DNA of 21,743 nt from JANRKF01 sp964518725 (GTDB lineage: Bacteria; Pseudomonadota; Alphaproteobacteria; Rickettsiales; SXRF01). Positions 7,681 through 14,130 of this stretch are shown piece after piece. The stretch is taken from contig CAZFKP010000031.1 in assembly GCA_964518725.1 (NCBI GenBank), forward strand, positions 1-21,743, read 5' to 3'. Every line of letters starts with the position of its first letter. Position 1 is the stretch's first letter. The notes beneath the pieces are model-generated. The model did not search any database. It was not told the DNA's origin and worked only from the letters and a program-made list of their open reading frames with translations. The position numbers and the translations under genes are program-made.

Positions 7681-7726
7681 TTGTCACGAGACTGTCACTT
7701 GCCCCGCGTCCCAGGAGGCGTAGAAT
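7681..7726 (+). promoter_or_regulatory. Pho-box-like promoter, copy 4
   Basis: Plus strand: TTGTCAC-GAGA-CTGTCAC (7681-7698) is two near-perfect 7-bp half-sites 11 bp apart, close to the known PhoB consensus. It is followed at once by TTGCCC (7699-7704), 16 bp and TAGAAT (7721-7726). The architecture (box abutting -35, TAGAAT-type -10) is the same as in copies 1-3. It points to the Tat-exported protein at 7804 and lies beside the exopolyphosphatase gene. Confidence 0.6.
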
Positions 7727-7749
7727 GGGGGTCTGCGATTGCTGGTTAG

Positions 7750-7777
7750 TTGACAAATAGTTAATATATGTTATGCT
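7750..7777 (+). promoter_or_regulatory. Consensus -35 promoter, twin copy A
   Basis: TTGACA (7750-7755), 16 bp, TATGCT (7772-7777), 26 nt before the ATG at 7804. The first 25 bases match the element at 8612 with one difference. The spacer contains an imperfect inverted repeat ACAAATA / TATATGT. Confidence 0.6.
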
Positions 7778-7803
7778 TCGCTGAACTTTAGGGAGGGATT
7801 GCC

Positions 7804-8427
7804 ATGACGGAAACGGATCAGGATTCGCCCAAACTCAATAGGCGCAGTTTCTTACAGGCGTTAGGGCGTGGCGCGGCAACAGCCGGGTTTGTTGGGGCGG
7901 TGGGGGGATTAGGCGAAAATCCTGCTAGAGCCGAAGTAAGCCTCGATGTCAAGGAAAAGCCTATCTATCAATTTCTGGAGAAGCTGGGCGATCCGCACAG
8001 GTTTGCGAAAACCAAGGAGAGGGATTTAGCAAAATACCGCTGGGAGGGCGACCAGATCACAACACCGGTTGGGAAATTGGGTCGCGGCGGGAAGACGGTG
8101 CATTTCGTCGTACCCGACAAGGCGTTGCGCGACAATTACCTGGTTATTTCGACGACCAACGGTTTTGGAGCCGGGTTTTCAGCAGCACAGCATCCGCAGG
8201 TTAACGTCTTCTACGTGGAGTGGGATACCGAGAACAACCGCCTCGGCGGCGTGACTCAGATGACCACAACAAACCCGGAAACGGGGAAAATCGAAGGCCT
8301 GACACCGGCCGATTACGACAAGGACGGACAGACGGAGACATTCGGATTTGTCGGGCATAAAGGAAAACCGGGCTTTTTCGTAATTGAGAAACCGGTCATG
8401 CAAAAAGGTCAGGTGCCGAACCGTTGA
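7804..8427 (+). CDS. Tat-exported protein of unknown function
   Basis: A 207-residue exported protein. The N-terminus carries a twin-arginine signal (NRRSFLQALG, Arg at about 13-14), a weakly hydrophobic Gly/Ala stretch and an ARA-E signal-peptidase site near residue 44, so it should fold in the cytoplasm and act in the periplasm. The mature part (about 160 residues) has beta-rich segments (VHFVVPDKALRDNYLVIST, VNVFYVEWDTENNRLGGV) and a DYDKDGQTE stretch that resembles a Ca-binding acidic loop. No cofactor motif or catalytic signature is recognised, and no tatABC or partner enzyme lies nearby. GGGAGGG sits about 6 nt before the ATG. Two promoter candidates precede it: a Pho-like one (7681-7726) and a sigma-70-like one (7750-7777). 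Confidence 0.8.
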   Translation: MTETDQDSPKLNRRSFLQALGRGAATAGFVGAVGGLGENPARAEVSLDVKEKPIYQFLEKLGDPHRFAKTKERDLAKYRWEGDQITTPVGKLGRGGKTVHFVVPDKALRDNYLVISTTNGFGAGFSAAQHPQVNVFYVEWDTENNRLGGVTQMTTTNPETGKIEGLTPADYDKDGQTETFGFVGHKGKPGFFVIEKPVMQKGQVPNR

Positions 8428-8457
8428 TGGATGGCTGTTGTCACCCGCTCGACAGAT

Positions 8458-8496
8458 CGTCACCCGCGAGGCCGTAAGGCCGTGGCGATCCATCTC
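8458..8496 (+). repeat. Repeat half unit, left bracket (CGTCACCCGCGAGGCC type)
   Basis: CGTCACCCGCGAGGCCGTAA followed by GGCCGTGGCGATCCATCT. Its reverse complement reappears with a few changes at 9985-10021, so the two copies face each other across the 9035 gene. Confidence 0.6.
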
Positions 8497-8501
8497 GTCC
8501 T

Positions 8502-8592
8502 CCGTCACTGCGAGCGAATGAAATGAGCGCGGCAGTCCATCTGGGACAGGTAGATGGATTGCCGCGTCGGCTACGCCTCCTCGCAATGACGG
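8502..8592. repeat. Dispersed palindromic repeat, unit 1
   Basis: A long imperfect inverted repeat: outer arms CCGTCACTGCGAG and CTCGCAATGACGG, inner arms GCGGCAGTCCATCT and AGATGGATTGCCGC. This type of non-coding REP/MITE-like element is common between genes in proteobacteria. Confidence 0.75.
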
Positions 8593-8611
8593 AAGGCTCA
8601 TACGATAAAGA

Positions 8612-8639
8612 TTGACAAATAGTTAATATTTGTTATTGT
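8612..8639 (+). promoter_or_regulatory. Consensus -35 promoter, twin copy B
   Basis: TTGACA (8612-8617), 16 bp, TATTGT (8634-8639). It repeats 24 of 25 bases of the element at 7750. Here the spacer contains a perfect inverted repeat ACAAATA-GTTAA-TATTTGT (8615-8633) overlapping the -35. A transcript from here would run through repeats and hairpins for about 390 nt before the 9035 ATG. Confidence 0.5.
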
Positions 8640-8658
8640 TTATGGGTATAAGAGTTTT

Positions 8659-8745
8659 CGTCACCCGCGAACCCGCATTGTTGCGGGTGTGGCAATCCAC
8701 CTTCAGGAAGATGGATTGCTTCGTCGGATCACTCCTCGCAATGAC
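8659..8745. repeat. Dispersed palindromic repeat, unit 2
   Basis: CGTCACCCGCG at the left, GGCAATCCACCTT and AGATGGATTGC as inner arms, CTCGCAATGAC at the right. Includes an internal short hairpin ACCCGCATTGTTGCGGGT. Confidence 0.65.
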
Positions 8746-8752
8746 AATCATT

Positions 8753-8828
8753 CGTCACTGCGAGCGAATGAAATGAGCGCGGCAGTCCATCTTGAATAAG
8801 CTGGGTTGCCGCGGCCTCGCGGGTGACG
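8753..8828. repeat. Dispersed palindromic repeat, unit 3
   Basis: Its first 40 bases (8753-8792) are identical to the left arm of unit 1. The right arm is a different variant, GGTTGCCGCGGCCTCGCGGG followed by TGACG. Confidence 0.65.
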
Positions 8829-8841
8829 AACTAAGTTCCTA

Positions 8842-8867
8842 ACTAAAAAAACCTCGGTTTTTTTAGT
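8842..8867. terminator. 26-bp near-perfect palindrome, terminator-like
   Basis: ACTAAAAAAACC-TC-GGTTTTTTTAGT has 12-bp perfect arms. The A-tract, short GC core and T-tract resemble a compact bidirectional intrinsic terminator. It could end transcripts entering from 8612 or act as an attenuator ahead of the 9035 gene. Confidence 0.5.
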
Positions 8868-8873
8868 CTACCG

Positions 8874-9004
8874 CTCTCCACCTCGGAGAGCATGGAAACT
8901 TCCGCAAGGAAGGTTCATTCGCGTATAACACCCCAACGTCGGGGTGTTTGTTCAGTGAAGAGGTTTCCGCCATGCACGTTCGTGTGTGGAATTTCGGAAA
9001 CCTC
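8874..9004 (+). promoter_or_regulatory. Hairpin-rich leader of the 9035 gene
   Basis: Four further stems follow in order: CTCTCC/GGAGAG (8874-8890); GAAACTTCC/GGAAGGTTC with one mismatch and a GCAA tetraloop (8895-8916); AACACCCC/GGGGTGTT followed by TGTT (8927-8948); and GAGGTTTCCG/CGGAAACCTC, perfect 10 bp (8960-9004). The last arm contains the GAGG that would serve an ATG at 8972. Such a chain suggests a structured 5' leader; no known riboswitch is recognised. Confidence 0.45.
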
Positions 9005-9020
9005 GGCAGTGTCTCGGTTC

Positions 9021-9025
9021 AGGAG
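9021..9025 (+). promoter_or_regulatory. Ribosome binding site deciding the 9035 start
   Basis: AGGAG 9 nt before the ATG at 9035. With the signal peptide beginning exactly at that ATG, it favours 9035 over the in-frame ATGs at 8948 and 8972. Confidence 0.55.
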
Positions 9026-9034
9026 AACCCGTCC

Positions 9035-9688
9035 ATGCTTCAGAAACTGTTCGCAATGATGATCGCGCTCGCCGCGTTCGTCACGGTGGTGTTCACGCAG
9101 AACACCTGCAACGCCCAGATGCAATTCTTCATCAGCCCCGGTCAAGTCGGTGCCGGTGAATCCCAAGCAGCGAAAGACGCAGGGATTTACCGCTACTTCA
9201 TCGGGGACGCACTCGTTGTGGGTCCCGCTGAAGCCCGCATCTGGAACTTGGGAAACGGGTACGTCTACGGGTGGACACCTGTCGACGGAACGTGGGCTGC
9301 GGTGTCCTTCGACCCCCTAACAGGGGCAGTCGGGCATCTTGGCTCCGCCAAGATCTGGACCAAGGAAGGCGAGTTCACCACGTGGACGGCACCGACCAGC
9401 TACTGGTGGGCTTTTGCAGGAACGCAAGAGGGGGTCAAGACAATTAAGCCTCCGAAGAACGTTCTGCAGTCTCTCAGCGGTCGCGCCATCTCCAACAAGC
9501 TCTTGAAAGAGAAGCTTGAAGATCTCCGCGAGGATATTACGAAGCTCGAAAAGGAGTGGGAAGCCGCCGAGGCCAAGGAGAAGAAGCCAGAGGAGAAGAA
9601 GGCCGAAAAGCCAGAAGCTCCGAAGCCTGAAGCTCCGAAGGAAGAACCCAAGAAGGAAGATACTCCTCCCGCCCCAAAGGCTGAGTAG
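9035..9688 (+). CDS. Secreted protein with coiled coil and Lys/Glu/Pro tail
   Basis: Unrecognised, 217 residues. A Sec signal peptide (MLQKLFAMMIALAAFVTVVF, cleavage near CNAQ) leads a compact Trp/Gly/Tyr-rich domain of about 110 residues (IWNLGNGYVYGWTPVDGTWA). A charged coiled coil follows (about 155-190), then a repetitive Lys/Glu/Pro/Ala tail (KPEAPKPEAPKEEPKKED) to the end. Such tails often span the periplasm or contact cell-wall polymers, but no partner is seen. Lys codons are mostly AAG and Gly codons often GGG, unlike the GGC-rich neighbours. The gene is enclosed by palindromic repeats on both sides and has its own leader and strong terminator. These points suggest an acquired cassette. 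An in-frame ATG at 8972 would add 21 residues in front of the signal peptide. Confidence 0.75.
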   Translation: MLQKLFAMMIALAAFVTVVFTQNTCNAQMQFFISPGQVGAGESQAAKDAGIYRYFIGDALVVGPAEARIWNLGNGYVYGWTPVDGTWAAVSFDPLTGAVGHLGSAKIWTKEGEFTTWTAPTSYWWAFAGTQEGVKTIKPPKNVLQSLSGRAISNKLLKEKLEDLREDITKLEKEWEAAEAKEKKPEEKKAEKPEAPKPEAPKEEPKKEDTPPAPKAE

Positions 9689-9703
9689 TTCTTTCTTCCC
9701 TCC

Positions 9704-9721
9704 CCAGCTGTGACAAGCTGG
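9704..9721. other. Small hairpin after the 9035 gene
   Basis: CCAGCT-GTGACA-AGCTGG, a perfect 6-bp stem with a 6-nt loop just past the stop codon and before the main terminator. Confidence 0.35.
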
Positions 9722-9745
9722 TGGTTGTAGAACGTCACTGGGCTC

Positions 9746-9789
9746 GCCCGACTTAATCCGAAAGGAACGAGTCGGGCGGCCTTTTTTTT
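9746..9789 (+). terminator. Intrinsic terminator of the 9035 gene
   Basis: GCCCGACT / AGTCGGGC stem (9746-9753 and 9770-9777) followed by GGC and a C plus eight T (9782-9789). A clear rho-independent terminator on the plus strand. Confidence 0.85.
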
Positions 9790-9802
9790 GGCTTTTTTTA
9801 TC

Positions 9803-9886
9803 CGTCATTGCGAGTGTAACGAAGCAATCCATCTCAGGAAAGAAAGATGGACTGCCACGTCGGGCGCTGCCCTCCTCGCAGTGACG
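9803..9886. repeat. Dispersed palindromic repeat, unit 4
   Basis: CGTCATTGCGAG...AAGCAATCCATCT mirrored by AGATGGACTGCC...CTCGCAGTGACG. Same family as units 1-3, directly after the terminator of the 9035 gene. Confidence 0.7.
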
Positions 9887-9895
9887 AACTGTTAT

Positions 9896-9977
9896 CATTG
9901 CGAGCATTTGCGAAGCAATCCATCTTCCTTCCTTAAGATAGACTGCCGCGCTCCCGATGGTCGCTCGCAGTGACGGA
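9896..9977. repeat. Dispersed palindromic repeat, unit 5
   Basis: CATTGCGAG...GAAGCAATCCATCTT mirrored by AAGATAGACTGCCGCG...CTCGCAGTGACGG. Confidence 0.7.
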
Positions 9978-9984
9978 GGTGAAA

Positions 9985-10021
9985 GATAGATCGCCACGGC
10001 CTGAAGGCCTCGCGGGTGACG
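9985..10021 (-). repeat. Repeat half unit, right bracket
   Basis: GATAGATCGCCACGGCC followed by TGAAGGCCTCGCGGGTGACG is the reverse complement (with a few changes) of the half unit at 8458-8496. The remaining bases to 10050 hold a further CACCCGCGAGCGCGG fragment and no gene. Confidence 0.6.
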
Positions 10022-10050
10022 CTACTGATCACCCGCGAGCGCGGAAATAA

Positions 10051-10071
10051 TAGCAGGTGTTTTCGCTGCTA
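10051..10071 (-). terminator. Weak terminator candidate of the 11349 gene
   Basis: On the minus strand TAGCAG-CGAAAACAC-CTGCTA followed by TTATTT. The stem begins at the stop codon of the gene ending at 10069. Confidence 0.4.
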
Positions 10072-11349
10072 GCCGCGCCTAACCGGGTCGCTGCCGGGGA
10101 AGAAGCCACGCAATTCTTCGCGCCGGACAAGGGATTTCACGTGGTCGCCCACCTCCCCCAGCGCCGAGACGCCGTTTTCCTTCAGCGCCTCCATCAGCTT
10201 TTCATTTTCCATATCCACTTTGAATTTAGCGGTGAATTTTTCCAGTATCCCATCCGGCGCACCTTTCGGCTCATCGTCTTTTTTCTTGCTCTTGGGACTG
10301 ACCGGCGCGGCTTTCGGCGGCGGCATCACCCCGTTAGCAACCGCCCAATCCACCGCCTTGCCGCTAAAGCGTTTCACCTCGTCATCGCTATAGACCGGCT
10401 CTTTTTTCGGGTTCTGCTTGCGCGCTCCCAGATCAGCGGCGATGGCGATGCGCGTCTCGTCGATCAGCGGCTTGAGTTTCGTGAGCACCGCAATCTTGTC
10501 ACTGGCCATCCGGGCTTTGTTATACGCCGCCATGCCTTCTTCGAGCGTTTCAAAATCTTCCGCAAGCTCCGGCCGTTTGCCGGTTTGCAGCATCAGCTGC
10601 AGCGGCCGCGGCAACACGCCCGGCGCTTTGAACTGGTAATCCTCCTCGGGAATCAGCAGCACCACTTTTTGCGGCTCGACCGTGTTGTTGGCGATGATCT
10701 TGTTGTCCACATCATTTTCATTGACACTCGCATCCGCCTCCGGGACGATCTTGGTATTCGGCATGTTGCTGAGCGCCATCCGGTGGCCGGGCTGTAGCGT
10801 CACGGAAATCGCCACGCTGTTTTCACGCACACTATGTACCCGCGTTTCGCCAAGCCGGATATAGTCGCCCTTCCCCTTGTCGGGGTCATCCTTATCCGGG
10901 GTAACTATGTGCGCCCGGGTGATAAGCCGCGCCCGGCCAATATCCGCTGCCAGCTCGTCTGCGGTTCCGCCATCCATGATGAGCTTCGCCATATCCGGCC
11001 GCCCACCAATCGGCATATTCACCGCAATACAAAAGCGATTCGCATAATCAATCTCGCTGGCATTATTCGCACCGCCAGCCAGTCTGAATTGCCCCATGGC
11101 CTGCTGGTTATAAAGCTGCGGGGGGATTTGCGGGCGACGGTTGAAGGTCACCGGCAGCCCCGGCGGCAAGGTAAAGCGCGGCTTGGACGGCATGGGTGCC
11201 GCCTGTGCTGCCGCCTCCTCCCCGCCCATGGAGCCAAGCGCTAGGGCTGCAGCGCCAAGACCCGTAGCTTTCAGAAAATCGCGACGGGTTACCCCTACCC
11301 TGCCTGCAAAATCCGTGGTGTTATCGTCATCTGCCATGGCATCCCCCAT
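10069..11349 (-). CDS. Large Tat-exported protein of unknown function
   Basis: Unrecognised, 426 residues. A twin-arginine signal (VTRRDFLKATG, Arg at 22-23, then an Ala/Leu core and AAAQAAP cleavage region near residues 46-52) directs the folded protein to the periplasm. The mature part shows no cysteine cluster, molybdopterin, heme or metal signature. It has a beta-rich middle (GDYIRLGETRVHSVRENSVA, then VTLQPGHRM), a charged helical segment and a Lys-rich Pro linker (SPKSKKKDDEPK) near residue 355 ahead of a helical C-terminus. ATGs at 11349 and 11337 are both preceded by purine-rich sequence (AGGGA and GGGGG respectively), so the exact start is open by four residues. It stands alone between the repeat region and the divergent polysaccharide cluster. 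A role in envelope polymer handling would be guesswork. Confidence 0.8.
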   Translation of the reverse strand: MGDAMADDDNTTDFAGRVGVTRRDFLKATGLGAAALALGSMGGEEAAAQAAPMPSKPRFTLPPGLPVTFNRRPQIPPQLYNQQAMGQFRLAGGANNASEIDYANRFCIAVNMPIGGRPDMAKLIMDGGTADELAADIGRARLITRAHIVTPDKDDPDKGKGDYIRLGETRVHSVRENSVAISVTLQPGHRMALSNMPNTKIVPEADASVNENDVDNKIIANNTVEPQKVVLLIPEEDYQFKAPGVLPRPLQLMLQTGKRPELAEDFETLEEGMAAYNKARMASDKIAVLTKLKPLIDETRIAIAADLGARKQNPKKEPVYSDDEVKRFSGKAVDWAVANGVMPPPKAAPVSPKSKKKDDEPKGAPDGILEKFTAKFKVDMENEKLMEALKENGVSALGEVGDHVKSLVRREELRGFFPGSDPVRRG

Positions 11350-11487
11350 AATCCCTGATTACGCTAGCAATTATAGGGTCAAAAGCCCTAAAAACCAATT
11401 AATGCCGCCATATTTCCGGGTAATTCCGGCGCTTGACGGCGGCAACTGGATACAATAATGACAGTTCGCCCGATTTAAGGCTGGATT

Positions 11488-11512
11488 TTTGCCCGGGCAA
11501 ATAGTATACAAT
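11488..11512 (+). promoter_or_regulatory. Palindrome plus -10 ahead of the polysaccharide cluster
   Basis: TTTGCCCGGGCAAA (11488-11501) is a perfect 14-bp palindrome. It is followed 5 nt later by TACAAT (11507-11512), a good -10, with no good -35. The layout suits an operator or activator site within the promoter of the 11556 gene. The rest of the 206-nt gap (11350-11555) also has a TTGACG at about 11433 without a matching -10. Confidence 0.45.
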
Positions 11513-11555
11513 TGTTAGCTTTTTACCCCGCCCGACGATTTTTTAGGAAAACCGC

Positions 11556-12641
11556 ATGAGCAAAACTTCGCATTTGATTACCGACAAAAGCTACCTGGCG
11601 CCGCTGGAAGGCTGGCGCGGTGTGGTTGCGCTGTGCGTGGTAAGCTTCCACTTCTCGAATCTTTTTTTCAACGAGCACTGGACACCGTTCGGCTATCTCG
11701 GCGTGGATTTCTTTTTTATCCTGTCGGGATTTATCATCGCCCGCCAATATGAGGCCGGCATTGCCATGCGTACCGTCAGTTTCCGCACCTTTGCCATTCG
11801 CCGCCTCGCCCGTCTTTACCCACTGTATATTGTCAGCATCGGTGCCGCCCTCCTCATCGACCACTATATGATTCCGTGGAATTCACCACTCAAAATCATC
11901 GATTTCGGCATGGGGCCAAACTTCGTCGCATGGATCCTCGCGCAACTCACCATGACCGGCAGCATCACCCATATGGCGCAGCCGAACGGCCCCATCTGGT
12001 CGGTGTCAGCGGAGTGGATCGTCAACCTCGCCTTCTTCGCGCTGGTCTGGCACTACCGCCGCATTTCGACGATCCTTTTGTGGCTTATCGTTGGTTTCAC
12101 CGCTGCATATTTAATCAATATTTCCCCGCACTCACTGGAAACGCCAACACATTTTGTACCTATCGGCCGCAGTATCCTCGGGTTCTGCTTCGGCTGGTTG
12201 ATTTTCCGCTACCACCAACGCCTGCCGAGGATCCCCGTCATTTTCCTCTACCCGCTTGAAATCGCACTCCTTATCGCAACGCTGATGCTGGCCTCCAACC
12301 ATCAGGCGCTGCTGGTCTACGGCGTCGATTACATGTTCCAGCTGGTGCTGATCCCGCTGCTTCTTGTCGTCAGCCTCTATCGCTTCGGCCTGATCTGCTT
12401 TATTTTTTCCCTGCCGGTCATGACATTCCTCGGTCGGATCAGCTACTCGATCTACCTGCTGCACTACCCGCTCACCTACTTCATGGTGCATACCCAGTCC
12501 ATTCTGGCCATCGGCTACCCGTGGCTGGGGGTGTATTATGTGGCTTCGCTGCTCGTATTATCGGTGCTATCATACCTGTTTATCGAAACGCCCGGACGCT
12601 GGCTGGGAAGGAAGCTGACCCGTCAGCCTGAAGCAAGTTGA
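11556..12641 (+). CDS. Membrane O-acyltransferase (acyltransferase 3 family)
   Basis: Polytopic inner-membrane enzyme of the OafA/NodX-like acyltransferase 3 family, which moves acetyl or other acyl groups onto surface carbohydrates. Its 361 residues match the core family length without an extra SGNH domain. Visible signatures are LEGWRGVVALCVVSFHF near residues 14-30 (catalytic-type His after an Arg-Gly pair), GVDFFFILSGFIIARQYE (about 50-67), RRLARLYPLYIV (about 84-95), and about ten hydrophobic segments through to the C-terminal basic tail. TAGGA before the ATG at 11556 supports the start. It is first in the plus-strand polysaccharide cluster but is separated from the synthase by 216 nt, so it may be a separate transcript. 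O-acylation of the polymer made downstream is inferred from position. Confidence 0.9.
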   Translation: MSKTSHLITDKSYLAPLEGWRGVVALCVVSFHFSNLFFNEHWTPFGYLGVDFFFILSGFIIARQYEAGIAMRTVSFRTFAIRRLARLYPLYIVSIGAALLIDHYMIPWNSPLKIIDFGMGPNFVAWILAQLTMTGSITHMAQPNGPIWSVSAEWIVNLAFFALVWHYRRISTILLWLIVGFTAAYLINISPHSLETPTHFVPIGRSILGFCFGWLIFRYHQRLPRIPVIFLYPLEIALLIATLMLASNHQALLVYGVDYMFQLVLIPLLLVVSLYRFGLICFIFSLPVMTFLGRISYSIYLLHYPLTYFMVHTQSILAIGYPWLGVYYVASLLVLSVLSYLFIETPGRWLGRKLTRQPEAS

Positions 12642-12676
12642 CAGGCGGTTCCTGATTGGTATAGGAGTGGAAATAG

Positions 12677-12735
12677 ATAAATCATATAAATCAGTATTAT
12701 AATGATTTATATTTTGCCCTTCCAGCGGTTGGAAG
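12677..12735. other. AT-rich gap with two inverted repeats
   Basis: The 12642-12857 gap is much richer in A+T than the flanking genes. It holds a perfect 9-bp inverted repeat ATAAATCAT / ATGATTTAT (12677-12685 and 12702-12710) and a small stem CTTCCA / TGGAAG (12719-12735) followed by TTTAT. A TTGCAC at about 12788 is the best -35 candidate for the synthase gene, with no strong -10. The gap probably ends the acyltransferase transcript and starts the synthase operon. Confidence 0.35.
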
Positions 12736-12857
12736 TTTATCGTATTTTTAACCAAGCTTCTGTAAGGTGAATAATCCAAAAATTACATTGCACTTATGGT
12801 AAAAATACGTTAGTAAATGTGTGCAATTAATTAATTATTAATCATTAGGCCGTGTGC

Positions 12858-14123
12858 ATGGATTTACTGCATTTTTTATACGACATCATCATTACGCTGA
12901 TTATCATTTACACGATCCGCCACTACGTGTTCACCTTCAACCGCCTTTACGGTCGGCAACGCCATCCCTACATCGACATCGACACGGCGGTATGGCCAAG
13001 TGTGACTATCCTGGTGCCGTGCCACAATGAAGAAGCAGTGATCGCCCATTCGCTCGACGCGCTGGTCGCCGTGCATTACCCGCATGACCGACTGAACATC
13101 ATCGCCGTCAACGACCGCAGTAAAGACCGCACCGGCGAAATCATCGACCAGTATGCCGACAAATATCCCGGCCTCATTTATCACTTCCAGCGCGTGCAGG
13201 GAAAACCAGGCAAGGCGGCAGCACTCAAAGATGCCACCCAGCTTGCCACCGGCGACATCGTCATGGTGTTCGACGCCGATTATACTCCCGGCAAAGGCCT
13301 AATTAAACAACTCGCCGCACCGTTCTTCGATCCGGAAGTCGGGTTGGTAATGGGGCGCGTCGTGCCGATGAACACCGCTAGCAACCTGCTCACCCGCATG
13401 CTCGACATGGAACGCTCCGGCGGCTACCAGGTTGACCAGCAGGCACGGATGAATATGGGGCTGGTGCCACAATATGGCGGCACGGTCGGTGGTGTACGCC
13501 GCGCCACACTGGAAGATGTCGGCGGCTGGCGCGACGATACGCTGTCAGAAGATACCGATATCACCTACCGCGCCCTGCTTAACGGCTGGAAAACGGTCTA
13601 CCAGAACCGTTCAGAATGTTATGAGGAAGTACCGGAGACATGGCCGGTGCGTATTCGCCAGATCATCCGCTGGGCAAAGGGGCATAACCAGTCGCTGTTC
13701 CGCTATTCCGGCTTCGTGCTCCGCAATAACACCCTGCGTTTTACCGAGCGCCTTGACGCGCTATTGTTGCTTGGCGTCTATATCATGTCGCCGATCATCA
13801 TCGCCGGCTGGGTCATCGGCATGATCCTGTTCTATGAAGGCGAAATGTTGTTGTACGGCGGCTACCTCCCCTTGCTCGCGATTATTTCCTACTCGTCGGT
13901 CGGCAACACGGCCGCTTTCTTTGAAATCGCCGCCGCCGTCTATCTCGATGGCGGTAAAAACCGCCTGCGCCTCCTGCCGTTCAACTTCTTCAATTTCGTG
14001 ATCAGCATCCTGTCGGTGACACGCGGCATCGTCACCCACGCGTTCGCCAAACCGACCCACCGCGAAAAATGGGATAAAACCGTGCGCTTCCGTGCGCCTT
14101 CCGCCAGCACAACCAGCACATAG
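12858..14123 (+). CDS. Processive GT2 polysaccharide synthase
   Basis: Inner-membrane family 2 glycosyltransferase of the processive type (PgaC, BcsA, hyaluronan synthase group) that polymerises and probably translocates a beta-linked glycan from UDP-sugars. It has 421 residues: an N-terminal TM (about 3-25), the GT-A domain (about 45-290) and three or four C-terminal TM segments. Catalytic motifs are complete: VPCHNEE, NDRS with Asp86, DAD (139-141), SEDTDIT with Asp232, and the processivity motif QIIRW (Gln268, Arg271, Trp272). No PilZ domain is attached, so c-di-GMP control of the BcsA kind is not evident. The ATG at 12858 is 8 nt after AGG and is preferred over the GTG at 12852. The next gene starts 7 nt downstream. 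The polymer is likely to be an amino sugar, given the linked epimerase. Confidence 0.92.
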   Translation: MDLLHFLYDIIITLIIIYTIRHYVFTFNRLYGRQRHPYIDIDTAVWPSVTILVPCHNEEAVIAHSLDALVAVHYPHDRLNIIAVNDRSKDRTGEIIDQYADKYPGLIYHFQRVQGKPGKAAALKDATQLATGDIVMVFDADYTPGKGLIKQLAAPFFDPEVGLVMGRVVPMNTASNLLTRMLDMERSGGYQVDQQARMNMGLVPQYGGTVGGVRRATLEDVGGWRDDTLSEDTDITYRALLNGWKTVYQNRSECYEEVPETWPVRIRQIIRWAKGHNQSLFRYSGFVLRNNTLRFTERLDALLLLGVYIMSPIIIAGWVIGMILFYEGEMLLYGGYLPLLAIISYSSVGNTAAFFEIAAAVYLDGGKNRLRLLPFNFFNFVISILSVTRGIVTHAFAKPTHREKWDKTVRFRAPSASTTST

Positions 14124-14130
14124 GAATGTC

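Noticed and set aside
8179..8601. Minus-strand 140-codon frame over the end of the Tat protein gene and repeats
   Set aside because: It crosses palindromic repeats and opposes a real gene.
9317..9997. Minus-strand 226-codon frame with Leu/Phe-rich stretches
   Set aside because: It is the antisense of the Lys/Glu-rich tail and the repeats.
8458..10021. CRISPR array
   Set aside because: The repeats are palindromic, of unequal length and order, and are not separated by uniform spacers.
12858..14123. Cellulose synthase BcsA
   Set aside because: The length (421 residues) and the lack of a PilZ domain do not fit BcsA. Only the processive GT2 class is supported.
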